This document shows, piece after piece, positions 1 to 8,730 of a DNA stretch of 64,000 nt (positions within the stretch are counted from its first letter, which is position 1; every line of letters starts with the position of its first letter). Under the pieces are notes generated by a model that was not told the origin of the DNA, searched no databases, and was given only the letters and a program-made list of their open reading frames with translations. The stretch is taken from positions 992,001 through 1,056,000 of the forward strand of contig NZ_JQNR01000005.1 of the NCBI RefSeq assembly GCF_000745345.1, written 5' to 3'. The position numbers were made by a program, and so were the translations under genes. The DNA is from Actinacidiphila yeochonensis CN732. GTDB taxonomy: Bacteria > Actinomycetota > Actinomycetes > Streptomycetales > Streptomycetaceae.

Positions 1-383
1 ATCCGGCGGTCCTGCGCGTACTCCATCTCCACGGCGGCCAGGGCGCGCCGGGCGGCGGCCCCCGGGTCGGCCAGGCCGTGCAGTTCGGCGTTGGCGAGGA
101 CGAACTCCCGGGCGGTCAGGAAGTCGTAGACCGCCTCCCGTTCGGGCACGATGCCGATCTCGCGGTACACCTGCTCGTTGCGCCAGACGGGGGCGCCGTC
201 GAGGGTGACGCTGCCGCTGGAAGGCGCGAGGAACCCGGCCATCATGGCGATCAGGGTGGACTTGCCGGCCCCGTTGGGCCCCAGCAGGCCGGTGACGCCG
301 GGGCCGACGGCCATGGTGATGTCGTTGACGGCCACCACGTTGCCGAACCAGCGGGACGCGGCCCGCACGTCGAGGACGGTCAC
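1..383 (-). CDS. ABC transporter ATP-binding protein (partial, runs off window)
   Basis: The first 127 residues of an ABC ATPase are visible; the rest lies left of position 1. The GTG start at 383 overlaps the stop of the upstream permease in a GTGA, which fixes the start. The Walker A motif GPNGAGKST is about 35 residues in, and an A/P/E Q-loop-like stretch (VPEREAVYDFLTARE) follows. It is the third gene of a minus-strand operon with another ATPase and an ABC-2 type permease, so it probably energises the same or a sister exporter. The substrate cannot be read from sequence. Confidence 0.93.
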   Translation of the reverse strand, partial: MTVLDVRAASRWFGNVVAVNDITMAVGPGVTGLLGPNGAGKSTLIAMMAGFLAPSSGSVTLDGAPVWRNEQVYREIGIVPEREAVYDFLTAREFVLANAELHGLADPGAAARRALAAVEMEYAQDRR

Positions 384-1300
384 AGCAGGCCCGCCTTCCG
401 GTAGCGGCGCAGCAGCAGCCCGAAGCTCCCGGCGACGACGGCCGCCAGCACCACCAGGTAGACGGCTCCGGCGGCGGCGTCGGGGCCGGCTCCGTGCGGG
501 AAGGCGGAGGACGCGTCCAGGAAGCGGCTCTGCAGTCCGTCGATCAGCGTGATGGGCGAGAACAGGCCGAGCCAGCCGACCACCTGCCGGTCCTCCTGGC
601 GGTCGGCCACGAGTTGGAGGGCGGAGACGGCGCCATAGGTGACGGTGAAAAGTCCGATGACCGCCGCGACTCCCAGCCCGCGGCGCGGGGTGACGGCGGC
701 GATGACCAGGCCGATACCGGCGAACAGCACGGACAGCAGGAGGACGGACACCAGGCCCTTCGCAAACCCGGCGGTCTGGTGGGCGAAGCCGAGCTTCCCC
801 AGCAGCGCGCCGACGTAGAGGATCAGCAGGGGCAGCCCGGTCAGGGCCAGCAGTGCGGAGGAGAGCGCCGCGTACTTGGCCGCAACGTAGTCGACGGCCT
901 CGATCGGCCGGGAGAAGTACAGCGGGGTGGTGCGGAAACGCAGGTCGCGTGAGACGGCCTGCGGAGCCTGGGCGGCCGTGAAGAGCGTGACCAGCGCCTG
1001 GGTGACGATCGCGTACCGGGTGTACTGGAGCGGCAGGTCGCCGCTCCCGGTGAACACCGTGACGGCCACGATGACCAGCGCGGGCACGCACACCCCCGCG
1101 AGCAGCAGCATCGGCAGCACCTTGGAGCGGGCGTTGCGGCCGAGCCCGAAGGCGCCGCGCAGGCTGTGCGCGTAGAGCGCGGCCCGGGCATGCGCGCGGC
1201 CCAACCGCGGGCCGCCGTAGGAGCGGAACCCGATGTCGTGGATGACGGCTGCGGACGGGGCGGAGGTCCCCTGCCCCGCCGCGGTTTCAGGTCGCGTCAC
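380..1300 (-). CDS. ABC-2 type transporter permease
   Basis: A 306-residue membrane protein with about six hydrophobic segments (for example VLPMLLLAGVCVPALVIVAV, SVLLLSVLFAGIGLVIAAV and the C-terminal AGAVYLVVLAAVVAGSFGLLL). The GTG start at 1300 was chosen because it overlaps the preceding ATPase gene by 14 nt and follows an intact coding frame with no earlier hydrophobic content. The arrangement ATPase-permease-ATPase with overlapping ends indicates translational coupling. It belongs to the ABC-2 exporter permease class used for drug or lipid export; the substrate is unknown. Confidence 0.9.
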   Translation of the reverse strand: MTRPETAAGQGTSAPSAAVIHDIGFRSYGGPRLGRAHARAALYAHSLRGAFGLGRNARSKVLPMLLLAGVCVPALVIVAVTVFTGSGDLPLQYTRYAIVTQALVTLFTAAQAPQAVSRDLRFRTTPLYFSRPIEAVDYVAAKYAALSSALLALTGLPLLILYVGALLGKLGFAHQTAGFAKGLVSVLLLSVLFAGIGLVIAAVTPRRGLGVAAVIGLFTVTYGAVSALQLVADRQEDRQVVGWLGLFSPITLIDGLQSRFLDASSAFPHGAGPDAAAGAVYLVVLAAVVAGSFGLLLRRYRKAGLL

Positions 1301-2207
1301 GGTCCTGGCCGTCCTCTCCGGTGAACAGTTCGGCGATGCGGTGCCGGCGCCGCTCCATACGGACCAGCCCGACGCCGAGGGCGGCGACCGCGTCCCGCAC
1401 GGTGTCGTACGTGCCGTCGTCCGCCAGGTCGACCAGCAGCAGCGCCCCGGAGGGGCGTACGGCGAGCCCCGCGGCGGCCAGCGCCGCGCACAGCTCCTCC
1501 TCGCGGCCGGTGACCTCCACCGCGAGCGCCGCCGTGGCCTGCGTGAAGTCACCGGTGGAGGAGGAGCGCAGCAGCCGGCCGCCGTCGATCACGACGATGT
1601 GGTCGCTCGTGCGCTCCAACTCGCCGAGCAGGTGGGAGGTGACGAGGACGGAGATGCCGAAGTCCGTGTGGACGCGCCGGATCAGGTCGAGCATGTCGTC
1701 GCGGCCGGCCGGGTCGAGGCCGTTGGTCGGCTCGTCCAGCAGGACCAGCTCCGGGGCGTGCACCAGGGCCTGGGCGAGTTTCACCCGCTGCTTCATGCCC
1801 GTGGAGTAGCCGCCGATCGGCCGGTACCGCTCCTCGTAGAGGCCGACGTGGCGCAGCGTGTCGGCGGTGCGTTCGCGGGCGGCGGTGGCGGGCAGCCCCG
1901 ACATGCGGGCCATGTGGACCACGAACTCGGTGGCGGAGACGTCCGGCGGCAGGCAGTCGTGCTCGGGCATGTACCCGACGAGGGCGCGGATCTCGGCACC
2001 CCGCGTGGCGACGTCGCGGCCGAGCACGGCGGCCCGGCCCGCCGTGGCCGGCGCGAGCCCGAGGAGGATCTTGACCAGGGTCGACTTGCCGGCCCCGTTG
2101 GCCCCCACCAGCCCGGTCACGCCCGGCGCTATGTCCACGGTCAGCCCGTCGAGTGCGGCCACGGACGGGTACCGCTTACTCAGTTCCTCGGTAGCGATAA
2201 CGGTCAC
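1287..2207 (-). CDS. ABC transporter ATP-binding protein
   Basis: A 306-residue ATPase of the ABC-2 exporter type. Walker A is GANGAGKST near residue 41, the signature motif region is YSTGMKQRVKLAQAL and Walker B is LVLLDEPTNGLDPAGR. The C-terminal 90 residues resemble the usual accessory domain of these exporters. The GTG at 2207 is preferred because homologues begin two or three residues before the first beta strand (VTVIATEELSKRYP); an in-frame GTG at 2303 would add a low-complexity leader. It is the first gene of the three-gene operon. Confidence 0.93.
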   Translation of the reverse strand: MTVIATEELSKRYPSVAALDGLTVDIAPGVTGLVGANGAGKSTLVKILLGLAPATAGRAAVLGRDVATRGAEIRALVGYMPEHDCLPPDVSATEFVVHMARMSGLPATAARERTADTLRHVGLYEERYRPIGGYSTGMKQRVKLAQALVHAPELVLLDEPTNGLDPAGRDDMLDLIRRVHTDFGISVLVTSHLLGELERTSDHIVVIDGGRLLRSSSTGDFTQATAALAVEVTGREEELCAALAAAGLAVRPSGALLLVDLADDGTYDTVRDAVAALGVGLVRMERRRHRIAELFTGEDGQDRDAT

Positions 2208-2553
2208 GGGTTCGACCCTAGGACCGGGTGCCACGGCCCTGCGTCCGCCCGTGGTCTCTTCTTGCCGTCCGCCTCCGGGGGGAGAGCCCGTAGGGGTCGC
2301 CACCCGAAAGAGTGGAGTCCGGTCGGGGTTCCCGCAGAGGTCTTGACGCTCACATCAGCCGATGTCACATTGATCACTGTCGGTGTTCGCGCCTTGACGG
2401 ACCGACAGGCGCGAATCGACGCGTGCGGGCGCAACGCCGGTACGGGCAGCAGGGTCAGCACGGTCAGTCCAGACGGCACGGCCAGCGCAAACAACACGGA
2501 GAGCACGGACAGCACGGGCAGCACTAGCAACGAGTGGACGCGGGGAGGCGGCA
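2208..2553. promoter_or_regulatory. Divergent intergenic region with possible promoter and short palindrome
   Basis: There is no gene here. TTGACG at 2343-2348 is followed by the dyad ACATC-AGCC-GATGT (2352-2365) and then CATTGA around 2368, about 19 bp from the -35-like element. The segment 2440-2530 is a CAGCACGG-type short repeat. A promoter for the plus-strand fusion gene is plausible but not certain. Confidence 0.3.
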
Positions 2554-4704
2554 ATGGACAGCGAAGGCGGCAGGGAAGCGGATGCGGCGGGTGGCGCGTC
2601 CGCTCCCGGAAACGGCACGGCAGGCGGCAGCACAGCGAGCGGCGTGGCACGGGGCGCCAGTCCTGGAGGCCGCGCCACCGGGCTCGGTTCACCAGGCGCG
2701 GGCGCGGCGGACACGGCGGTCAGGCCGGGCTCCGCCCCCGAGTGCGGCGTGCCGGGCCTCGTCCGCGAACGGTTCGTCACCGGCGCGGACGGCGTGCGGC
2801 TGTACGTCACCGAGTACGGCCCACTCCCGCGGCGCGGGGGCCCGGAGACCGTGCTGCTCCTGCACGGCTACCCGGACAGCCACGAGGTGTGGAGCCCCGT
2901 CGCCGAACGCCTCGCCGCCCGCTTCCACGTGGTCTGCTACGACGTCCGCGGCCATGGCAGGTCGGCCGCGCCCTCCCCGCTCCGGGGCGGCTTCACCCTG
3001 GAGAAGCTGACGGAGGACTTCCTCGCGGTGGCCCGAGCGGTCAGCCCCGACCGCCCGCTCCACCTCGTCGGGCACGACTGGGGCTCCGTCCAGGGCTGGG
3101 AGTTCGCCACCGTCCCGGCGACGGACGGGCGCATCGCCTCCTTCACATCCGTCTCCGGCCCGTGCCTGGACCACTTCGGCCACTGGCTACGCGAGCGGGC
3201 CCGGCACCCCACTCCGGCTAGGACCGCCCAGCTCCTCGGCCAGAGTGCGAAGTCCTGGTACGTCTACGCGCTGCACACCCCCGTACTGCCCGAACTCGCG
3301 TGGCGGGGGCCTCTCGGCCGGGCCTGGCCGCGGCTCCTGTCGCGGGCGGAGCGCATCCCGCCACAGGGATCACGGGGATCACAGGGTTACCCGAGTCCAT
3401 CGCTGCCGCGCGACGCCGCCAACGGCACCTGGCTCTACCGCGACAACGTCCGGCGGCGGCTGGGCCGTCCGCGCCAGGACGCGTTCGCCCGCGTCCCGGT
3501 GCAGCTGGTCACACCCACCAAGGACGCCTTCCTCTCGGCGAGGCTCTACGACGACCTGGAGCGATGGGTCCCCCACCTCATCCGGCGCACCCTGCCCGCC
3601 CGCCACTGGGTGCCGCGCTCCAGTCCGGATCACCTCACCCGCTGGATCACGGACTTCGTCGACGATGTGTCCTCCGGCGAGGAGCACGGTCCGAACAATC
3701 CGGCACTGCCGGCCGAACCGCCTACTCCGCCTACTCCGCCCGCTTTGCCCGCTTCGATCGAGCGGCCCGGCCCGGCCGATCCACCCCGTTCCGCGGCGGG
3801 CGACGGAAGCGGGACCGAGCCCGGGACCAGAAGCGGAGCCAGGCTCGGGACCAGGACCGGGCGCCGCGCGGTCGCCGCGCGGGAGCGGTTCGCCGGCCGA
3901 CTGGTGGTGGTCACCGGCGCGGCCAGCGGCATCGGCCGCGCCACGGCGTTGGAGTTCGCCCGCGCCGGAGCACGAGTGGTGGCGGTGGACCGGGACGCGG
4001 ACGGAGCCGCGCGGACCGCTCGCGACGCCCTAGCGAAGGGGGCGCGGGAGGCGTGGCCGGAGGAGGTGGACGTCTCGGACGGCACCGCCATGGCAGCGTT
4101 CGCCGAGCGCAGCGGCGCCGAGCGCGGTGTTCCGGACGTGGTGGTGAACAACGCGGGCATCGGACTGGCGGGTCCCTTCCTCGACACCACTCCGGAGGAC
4201 TGGAAGCAGGTGCTGGACGTCAACCTGTGGGGGGTCATCCACGGTTGCCGGCTCTTCGGCCGCCAGATGGCCGAGCGGGGTGAGGGCGGCCACATCGTCA
4301 ACACCGCCTCGGCCGCCGCCTTCCAGCCGTCGCGGTCGCTGCCCGCCTACAGCACCTCCAAGGCGGCGGTGCTGATGCTCAGCGAGTGCCTGCGGGCGGA
4401 GCTGGCGCCGCTGGACATCGGGGTCAGCGTGGTCTGTCCGGGCCTGGTCGACACCCCGATCACCCGCAGCGCGCGACACACCGGTGTGAGTGCCGAGGAG
4501 CAGGACCGCCGCAGGGAGAGCACCGCGAAGCTCTACCGACTGCGCAACTACCCGCCGGAGAAGGTCGCCAGGGCGGTGCTGCGCGCGGTGTTGCGGAACA
4601 CCGCGGTGGTACCGGTCACTCCGGAGGCCAGGGGAGCCCGGCTGATATCCCGGGTCTCGCCGAGGCTGCTGCGCGGCCTGGCCCGGGTGGACCCTCCGCT
4701 GTAG
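2554..4704 (+). CDS. Alpha/beta-hydrolase - short-chain dehydrogenase fusion protein
   Basis: A 716-residue two-domain enzyme. Residues 1-65 are low complexity. An epoxide-hydrolase-type alpha/beta hydrolase domain spans about 70-370, with oxyanion motif HGYPDS (about 104) and nucleophile motif GHDWGS, where Asp replaces the usual Ser (about D175). A proline-rich linker precedes an SDR domain from about 447, with cofactor motif TGAASGIG, NNAG, and catalytic Tyr-Lys in YSTSK (about Y599/K603). The ATG follows a good ribosome site (GGGGAGG). It probably acts on an epoxide, ester or halide and then oxidises or reduces the product. It leads a plus-strand operon with a metal-dependent hydrolase and a MerR regulator. 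Confidence 0.9.
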   Translation: MDSEGGREADAAGGASAPGNGTAGGSTASGVARGASPGGRATGLGSPGAGAADTAVRPGSAPECGVPGLVRERFVTGADGVRLYVTEYGPLPRRGGPETVLLLHGYPDSHEVWSPVAERLAARFHVVCYDVRGHGRSAAPSPLRGGFTLEKLTEDFLAVARAVSPDRPLHLVGHDWGSVQGWEFATVPATDGRIASFTSVSGPCLDHFGHWLRERARHPTPARTAQLLGQSAKSWYVYALHTPVLPELAWRGPLGRAWPRLLSRAERIPPQGSRGSQGYPSPSLPRDAANGTWLYRDNVRRRLGRPRQDAFARVPVQLVTPTKDAFLSARLYDDLERWVPHLIRRTLPARHWVPRSSPDHLTRWITDFVDDVSSGEEHGPNNPALPAEPPTPPTPPALPASIERPGPADPPRSAAGDGSGTEPGTRSGARLGTRTGRRAVAARERFAGRLVVVTGAASGIGRATALEFARAGARVVAVDRDADGAARTARDALAKGAREAWPEEVDVSDGTAMAAFAERSGAERGVPDVVVNNAGIGLAGPFLDTTPEDWKQVLDVNLWGVIHGCRLFGRQMAERGEGGHIVNTASAAAFQPSRSLPAYSTSKAAVLMLSECLRAELAPLDIGVSVVCPGLVDTPITRSARHTGVSAEEQDRRRESTAKLYRLRNYPPEKVARAVLRAVLRNTAVVPVTPEARGARLISRVSPRLLRGLARVDPPL

Positions 4705-4716
4705 CCGCCGCTCGCC

Positions 4717-4793
4717 GCCACGCGCAACACCGCCAGGCCACGCACTGCCACCCGCAACACCGCGAGGCATCACAGCGCCACGCGCAACACCGC
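4717..4793. repeat. Three 17-bp direct repeats with exact 30-bp period
   Basis: Copies at 4717, 4747 and 4777 read GCCACGCGCAACACCGC, with one mismatch in the middle copy. They lie between the fusion gene stop and the next gene, and no function is visible. Confidence 0.75.
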
Positions 4794-4922
4794 CGCGCAC
4801 AAGGCCGCCGCACACAACTCCGCGACCGACCCGACCCGATCCGACCCCAGTCACCGTTCCCGTCCGCAGCGGGTGACCAGTAAGGCGTCGTCCCGCCGGA
4901 TGCCGGGGCAGAAGGAGGTTCT

Positions 4923-5855
4923 GTGAGCCACACCATCAAGCCGCGCCGCGTCGCGTTCGACTGGCAGCACACCCCGCTGCACTGGATACCCGGCGAGCCG
5001 ACGGCCACCCATGTCCTCAACGTGCTGCACCTGCTGCTGCCGGCCGGCGAGCGGTGGTTCGTGAAGGTCTTCAAGGAGGCGCTGCCACTGATCACCGAGG
5101 AACGGCTGCTCCAGGACGTCAAGGGCTTCATGGGGCAGGAGGCCACCCACAGCGTCCAGCACTCCTACGTCCTGGACCGCCTGGCCGAGCAGCGGCTCAG
5201 CACGGAGGGCTACACGCGCCAGGTGGAGTGGATGTTCGACGTGCTGCTGGGTGAACGGCCACCCTTCGGCTTGCCGCTGACACGCCGCGAGTGGCTGCGC
5301 TTCCGGCTCGCGCTGATCGCTGCCATCGAGCACTACACCGCGGTGCTCGGCGACTGGATCCTCGACTCCCCGGCACTGGACCAGGCGGGTGCCGACGAGG
5401 TCATGCTCGACCTGCTGCGCTGGCACGGAGCGGAGGAGGTGGAGCACCGGTCGGTCGCCTTCGACATGTACCAGCACGTCGGCGGCCGCGGCCTCGGCCG
5501 CTACGTGCGCAGGGCCGCCGCCATGGCCCTGGCGTGGCCCACACTGATCTACCTGTGGGTGACCGGCGCCCGCTACCTGCTGTGCCACGACCCCCAGCTG
5601 GAGCACGGACGCTACCGCTTCGGTGAGCACCGTGGGGCGGCCCGCCGCGGACTGCTGCCGTCCTGGTCCACGCTGAACGGCGCTGTGCCGCGCTACCTGC
5701 GCCGGTCGTACCATCCGTCGCAGGAGGGGTCGATGGACAGGGCCGTCGCCTACCTGTCGGCGTCGTCCGCGGCCCGGTCCGCGGACGACGGAGGGGGCCG
5801 TACCGATCGGGGGCCGCGGCAGGCTCCGGACCGGGCAGCGAGGAACGAGGAGTGA
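4923..5855 (+). CDS. Predicted metal-dependent hydrolase (PF10118-like)
   Basis: A 310-residue protein of the predicted metal-dependent hydrolase family. The GTG start is preceded by a near-perfect AAGGAGG site 4 nt away. Conserved acidic/histidine clusters are GQEATHSVQHSYVL, HYTAVLGDW and WHGAEEVEHRSVAFDMY, typical of a di-metal helical-bundle fold. The last 35 residues are low-complexity. It is 4 nt upstream of a MerR-type regulator, so the two are co-transcribed. The natural substrate of the family is unknown. Confidence 0.85.
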   Translation: MSHTIKPRRVAFDWQHTPLHWIPGEPTATHVLNVLHLLLPAGERWFVKVFKEALPLITEERLLQDVKGFMGQEATHSVQHSYVLDRLAEQRLSTEGYTRQVEWMFDVLLGERPPFGLPLTRREWLRFRLALIAAIEHYTAVLGDWILDSPALDQAGADEVMLDLLRWHGAEEVEHRSVAFDMYQHVGGRGLGRYVRRAAAMALAWPTLIYLWVTGARYLLCHDPQLEHGRYRFGEHRGAARRGLLPSWSTLNGAVPRYLRRSYHPSQEGSMDRAVAYLSASSAARSADDGGGRTDRGPRQAPDRAARNEE

Positions 5856-5859
5856 GGGC

Positions 5860-6966
5860 GTGACCACGGCCGAACAGCATCAGGGGTACCGGATCGAAGA
5901 GCTGTCCCGGCTCAGCGGCACCACGGTCCGCACCATCCGCGCGTACACCGATCGCGGCCTGCTGCCGAAGCCGGACCGCCTCGGCCGGGCCAACGTCTAC
6001 GACGACGCCCATCTGGCCAGGCTGCGCCAGATCGCCGACCTCCTGGAACGTGGCTACACCCTGGCCAGCATCAAGGAGCTGCTGGCGGCCTGGGACGCCG
6101 GAACCGGGCTCGGCGGAGTGCTGGGGCTGGTCGGGGAGGTCGACCGGCCGTGGTCCGACGAGCAGCCGGCCCGCGTGGGGCGCGCCGAACTGGCGGCGTC
6201 CTTCGGCGGCGTGGAGGACGCCGCGGCGGTGGAGGAGGCGCTGCGGCTCGGCGTCCTGGAGCGGCTGCCGCAGGACGACGCCGAGTTCCTGGTGCCCAGC
6301 CCCAGCGAGCTGGCGGTGGCGGTCGAACTGCACCGGGCGGGGGTGCCGTTGGCCGCGATCACCGGGCACCTTCGTGAGCTGCGCGGCCAGGTGGAGCACA
6401 TCTCGGAGCGGCTGCTGGAGTTCACCACGGAGTACGTCTTCCAGCGCTTCCTCCACCATCCGCCGACCGAGGAGGAGGCCGCGGAGGCCACGGACCTGAT
6501 CCGGCGGCTGCGCCCGCTCGCCCAGCAGACCGTTGACGCGGAGCTGGCACGGGCGATGCGGCTGCGGGCCACGGAGCACATCCGCCGCCACCTCGGTGAG
6601 CCCGGTGCCCTGGTCGGCCCGCCGCCCGCCGAGACCGTCCCCGTCGCACCGGGCGCCCCCGTCGCACCGAGCGCCACCGCCGCTCCGAGGGCTGGTTCCG
6701 TCGCGGCGGCGGCACCACCGGGCGCGTTCCCGGTCGGCCGCCCGGACGCGGAAGCCGACGGGGTGGAAGCGAGTGGGGCGGAAGGGGGCGTCATCGCTGT
6801 CCCGTTGCCGACGGCGACGGCAGCGGCCGTCCGGGAGCTGGTCGGCCACGAGCACATGTCGGCCTTCGTCACGGCGGCCGTCGAACGAGAGGTGGCCGCC
6901 CGCCGGATGGACGTCCTGGCCGGGCGGGCACCGCACCACCGCGGAACGGCGGCCCCCACGAGCTGA
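5860..6966 (+). CDS. MerR family transcriptional regulator
   Basis: A 368-residue regulator. The N-terminal 75 residues form a MerR winged helix (YRIEELSRLSGTTVRTIRAY, then NVYDDAHLARLRQIADLLERGY). The rest is a helical effector region, followed by an alanine/proline-rich linker (about 245-290) and a C-terminal helix containing HEHMSAFVTAAVEREVAAR. The GTG start lies 4 nt after the hydrolase stop and behind GGAGTGAGGG. It probably controls its own operon; no metal-binding cysteines are seen. Confidence 0.88.
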   Translation: MTTAEQHQGYRIEELSRLSGTTVRTIRAYTDRGLLPKPDRLGRANVYDDAHLARLRQIADLLERGYTLASIKELLAAWDAGTGLGGVLGLVGEVDRPWSDEQPARVGRAELAASFGGVEDAAAVEEALRLGVLERLPQDDAEFLVPSPSELAVAVELHRAGVPLAAITGHLRELRGQVEHISERLLEFTTEYVFQRFLHHPPTEEEAAEATDLIRRLRPLAQQTVDAELARAMRLRATEHIRRHLGEPGALVGPPPAETVPVAPGAPVAPSATAAPRAGSVAAAAPPGAFPVGRPDAEADGVEASGAEGGVIAVPLPTATAAAVRELVGHEHMSAFVTAAVEREVAARRMDVLAGRAPHHRGTAAPTS

Positions 6967-7137
6967 GCGGCGGACGCCCGCGCCCGCGGGCGACGCCCGG
7001 CACCTTGGAGCCCTGCGCCTCGCACCCCGGGACCCCGACGCCCCGTACACGCTCGGCGCGGTGGGTCGAGTGGGTGGGGTGGTTCAGGTGGTTCGGATGG
7101 TTCAGTTGGTGCTGTCGTGCGGGGGAAGGCCGGGATA

Positions 7138-7326
7138 TCAGACCCAGCCGTTCTCCAGCGGAACCACGGCGACGGGGGTGGTGTCGTCGGCGAGGACGGT
7201 GGCGGCCGGGGCCGTGGTGGCTCGGTGCGTGCTCTGCTGGGCGGTGGTCGCGAGAGCCGGAGCGCCGAGCAGGACGATGGCGGTGACGGCGGTGGCGGCG
7301 GCGGTCATGACGGCGGAGCGAAGCAT
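7138..7326 (-). CDS. Small secreted peptide (62 aa)
   Basis: A short gene with a clear Sec signal: MLRSAVMTAAATAVTAIVLL followed by GAPALA, with likely cleavage after ALA. This leaves about 36 residues ending LENGWV. A weak ribosome site (CAGGGAAC) precedes the ATG. It is divergent from the regulator gene at 7664. It has no recognised family, and could be a signalling peptide or merely a small cell-wall protein. Confidence 0.55.
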   Translation of the reverse strand: MLRSAVMTAAATAVTAIVLLGAPALATTAQQSTHRATTAPAATVLADDTTPVAVVPLENGWV

Positions 7327-7663
7327 GAGGGGTTCCCTGATCTATGCGGTCGTGGATGCGGCCCGGTGTTCCCCGGCACAACTGATCCTGTTGCCAAGGG
7401 CATTGCGGGCGACAGGGAAAACACCTGGCACGAAATGACCGGGCACGACCGTGTCACATGTCGGCCGGGGACCGTCCGCCCCTCGGACAGCCCTTTGCCG
7501 TGCGGCGCGTTGTGGCTGAAACTGCGATGGAGTACGGGGGGTTTCACCTGCGCCGATGCGGCGGCAGACCCCCGGACCGCAGGGGTTCGGCCACCGACGA
7601 AGCTGGTCGTCGTCATGCATCGCCGCGCACCGCACGGCGATACCGCCGTGGGGGGCTGGTTCC
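7327..7663. promoter_or_regulatory. Divergent intergenic region
   Basis: This region of 337 bp separates the secreted-peptide gene (minus) from the regulator gene (plus), so it must carry both promoters. No clear -10/-35 pair, riboswitch or repeat could be assigned. Confidence 0.3.
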
Positions 7664-8650
7664 ATGCTGACTTCGTTCGGGCTCACCGAACACGCCGACC
7701 AGGTGTACAGATTCGTCCTCGGGCAGCCCGGTTGCCCGCCGTCGAAGGCCGCCGCCGAACTCGGCAGGACGCAGGAGGAGATCGCCGCCGCCCTTGAGGA
7801 GCTGACCCGCCTGGGACTGCTCCGCTCCTGGTGGGAGGACGACCTGCTCCACGTGGTGAACCCGAAGGCCGCGTTGGACAGCCTGCTGGCCTTCCAGCAG
7901 GCCGAGATCGCCAAGCGGAACCAGGCGCTGGCCCGCAGCCAGGCCGCCGCCGAACTGCTGCTGGCCCAGTACACCGCGCAGTACCAGGACAGCGGGGACG
8001 AGGGCCTGGGGTTCGAGGTGCTGCACGGCGCCCAGGCGGTACGGGCCCGCATCGCTACCCTGGCCGCCGAACAGCGCGTGGAGGTGGCCTCGTTCATGAC
8101 CGGCGGCGCCCAGAACCCCCACGCGCTCCAGGAGAGCAGGAACGCCACCGGCGAGGTGCTCGCGCGGAACGTCAAGAGCCGCTCCGTCTACCTGGATGCC
8201 ATCCGCAACGCCCCGGGCACCCTGGAGCACGCGCAGTGGCTCACCGAGCGGGGAGCGGAGGTGCGCACCGTACCCGTTCTGCCCATGCAGCTGTGGATCT
8301 CGGACCGCAAGCTCGCGATGGTGCCGATCGACCCGGCCGACAGCAGCGCCGGAGCGGTGCTGCTGCGCCAGCCCGGTGCGGTGGCGGCCTTCGTCGCGCT
8401 GTTCGAGGCGGTCTGGGTGACGGCGGTGCCGTTCGGCGAGGCGCCGCGCCGCAGCATCGACGACCCCGGCTCGCAGCCTCGGGAGCTGCTGCGGCTGCTG
8501 GCCCAGGGGTACACCGACGAGGCCGCCGCCCGCCGGCTCGGGATCTCCCTGCGCAGCGAGCGGCGGCTGATCTCGGAGCTGATGGAGAGGCTGGACGCGC
8601 AGAGCCGCTTCCAGCTCGGCCAGCGCGCCGCCGAGCAGGGCTACGTCTGA
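7664..8650 (+). CDS. TrmB-like / LuxR-type transcriptional regulator
   Basis: A 328-residue regulator. The N-terminal 60 residues resemble a TrmB-type winged helix (FGLTEHADQVYRFVLGQPG, ELGRTQEEIAAALEELTRLGL). A central phospholipase D-like or ligand domain follows (about 110-235). A C-terminal LuxR-type helix-turn-helix spans about 270-328 (LLRLLAQGYTDEAAARRLGI). The ATG at 7664 follows GGGGGG; an in-frame upstream extension lacks domain homology. Its position at the edge of the cluster makes it a candidate pathway regulator. Confidence 0.82.
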   Translation: MLTSFGLTEHADQVYRFVLGQPGCPPSKAAAELGRTQEEIAAALEELTRLGLLRSWWEDDLLHVVNPKAALDSLLAFQQAEIAKRNQALARSQAAAELLLAQYTAQYQDSGDEGLGFEVLHGAQAVRARIATLAAEQRVEVASFMTGGAQNPHALQESRNATGEVLARNVKSRSVYLDAIRNAPGTLEHAQWLTERGAEVRTVPVLPMQLWISDRKLAMVPIDPADSSAGAVLLRQPGAVAAFVALFEAVWVTAVPFGEAPRRSIDDPGSQPRELLRLLAQGYTDEAAARRLGISLRSERRLISELMERLDAQSRFQLGQRAAEQGYV

Positions 8651-8730
8651 GGGCCATCGCCGAGGGCTGCCCTCCGCGCCGTGTCCGGGCTACCTCCGTG
8701 CCGCGTCCGGGACGCGTCCGAGGCCGGTAC

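Noticed and set aside
1233..3221. Long plus-strand open frame across the ABC operon and the start of the hydrolase gene
   Set aside because: It is opposite to well-conserved ABC genes, has Arg/Gly/Pro-rich composition and no domain; it is a high-GC antisense artefact.
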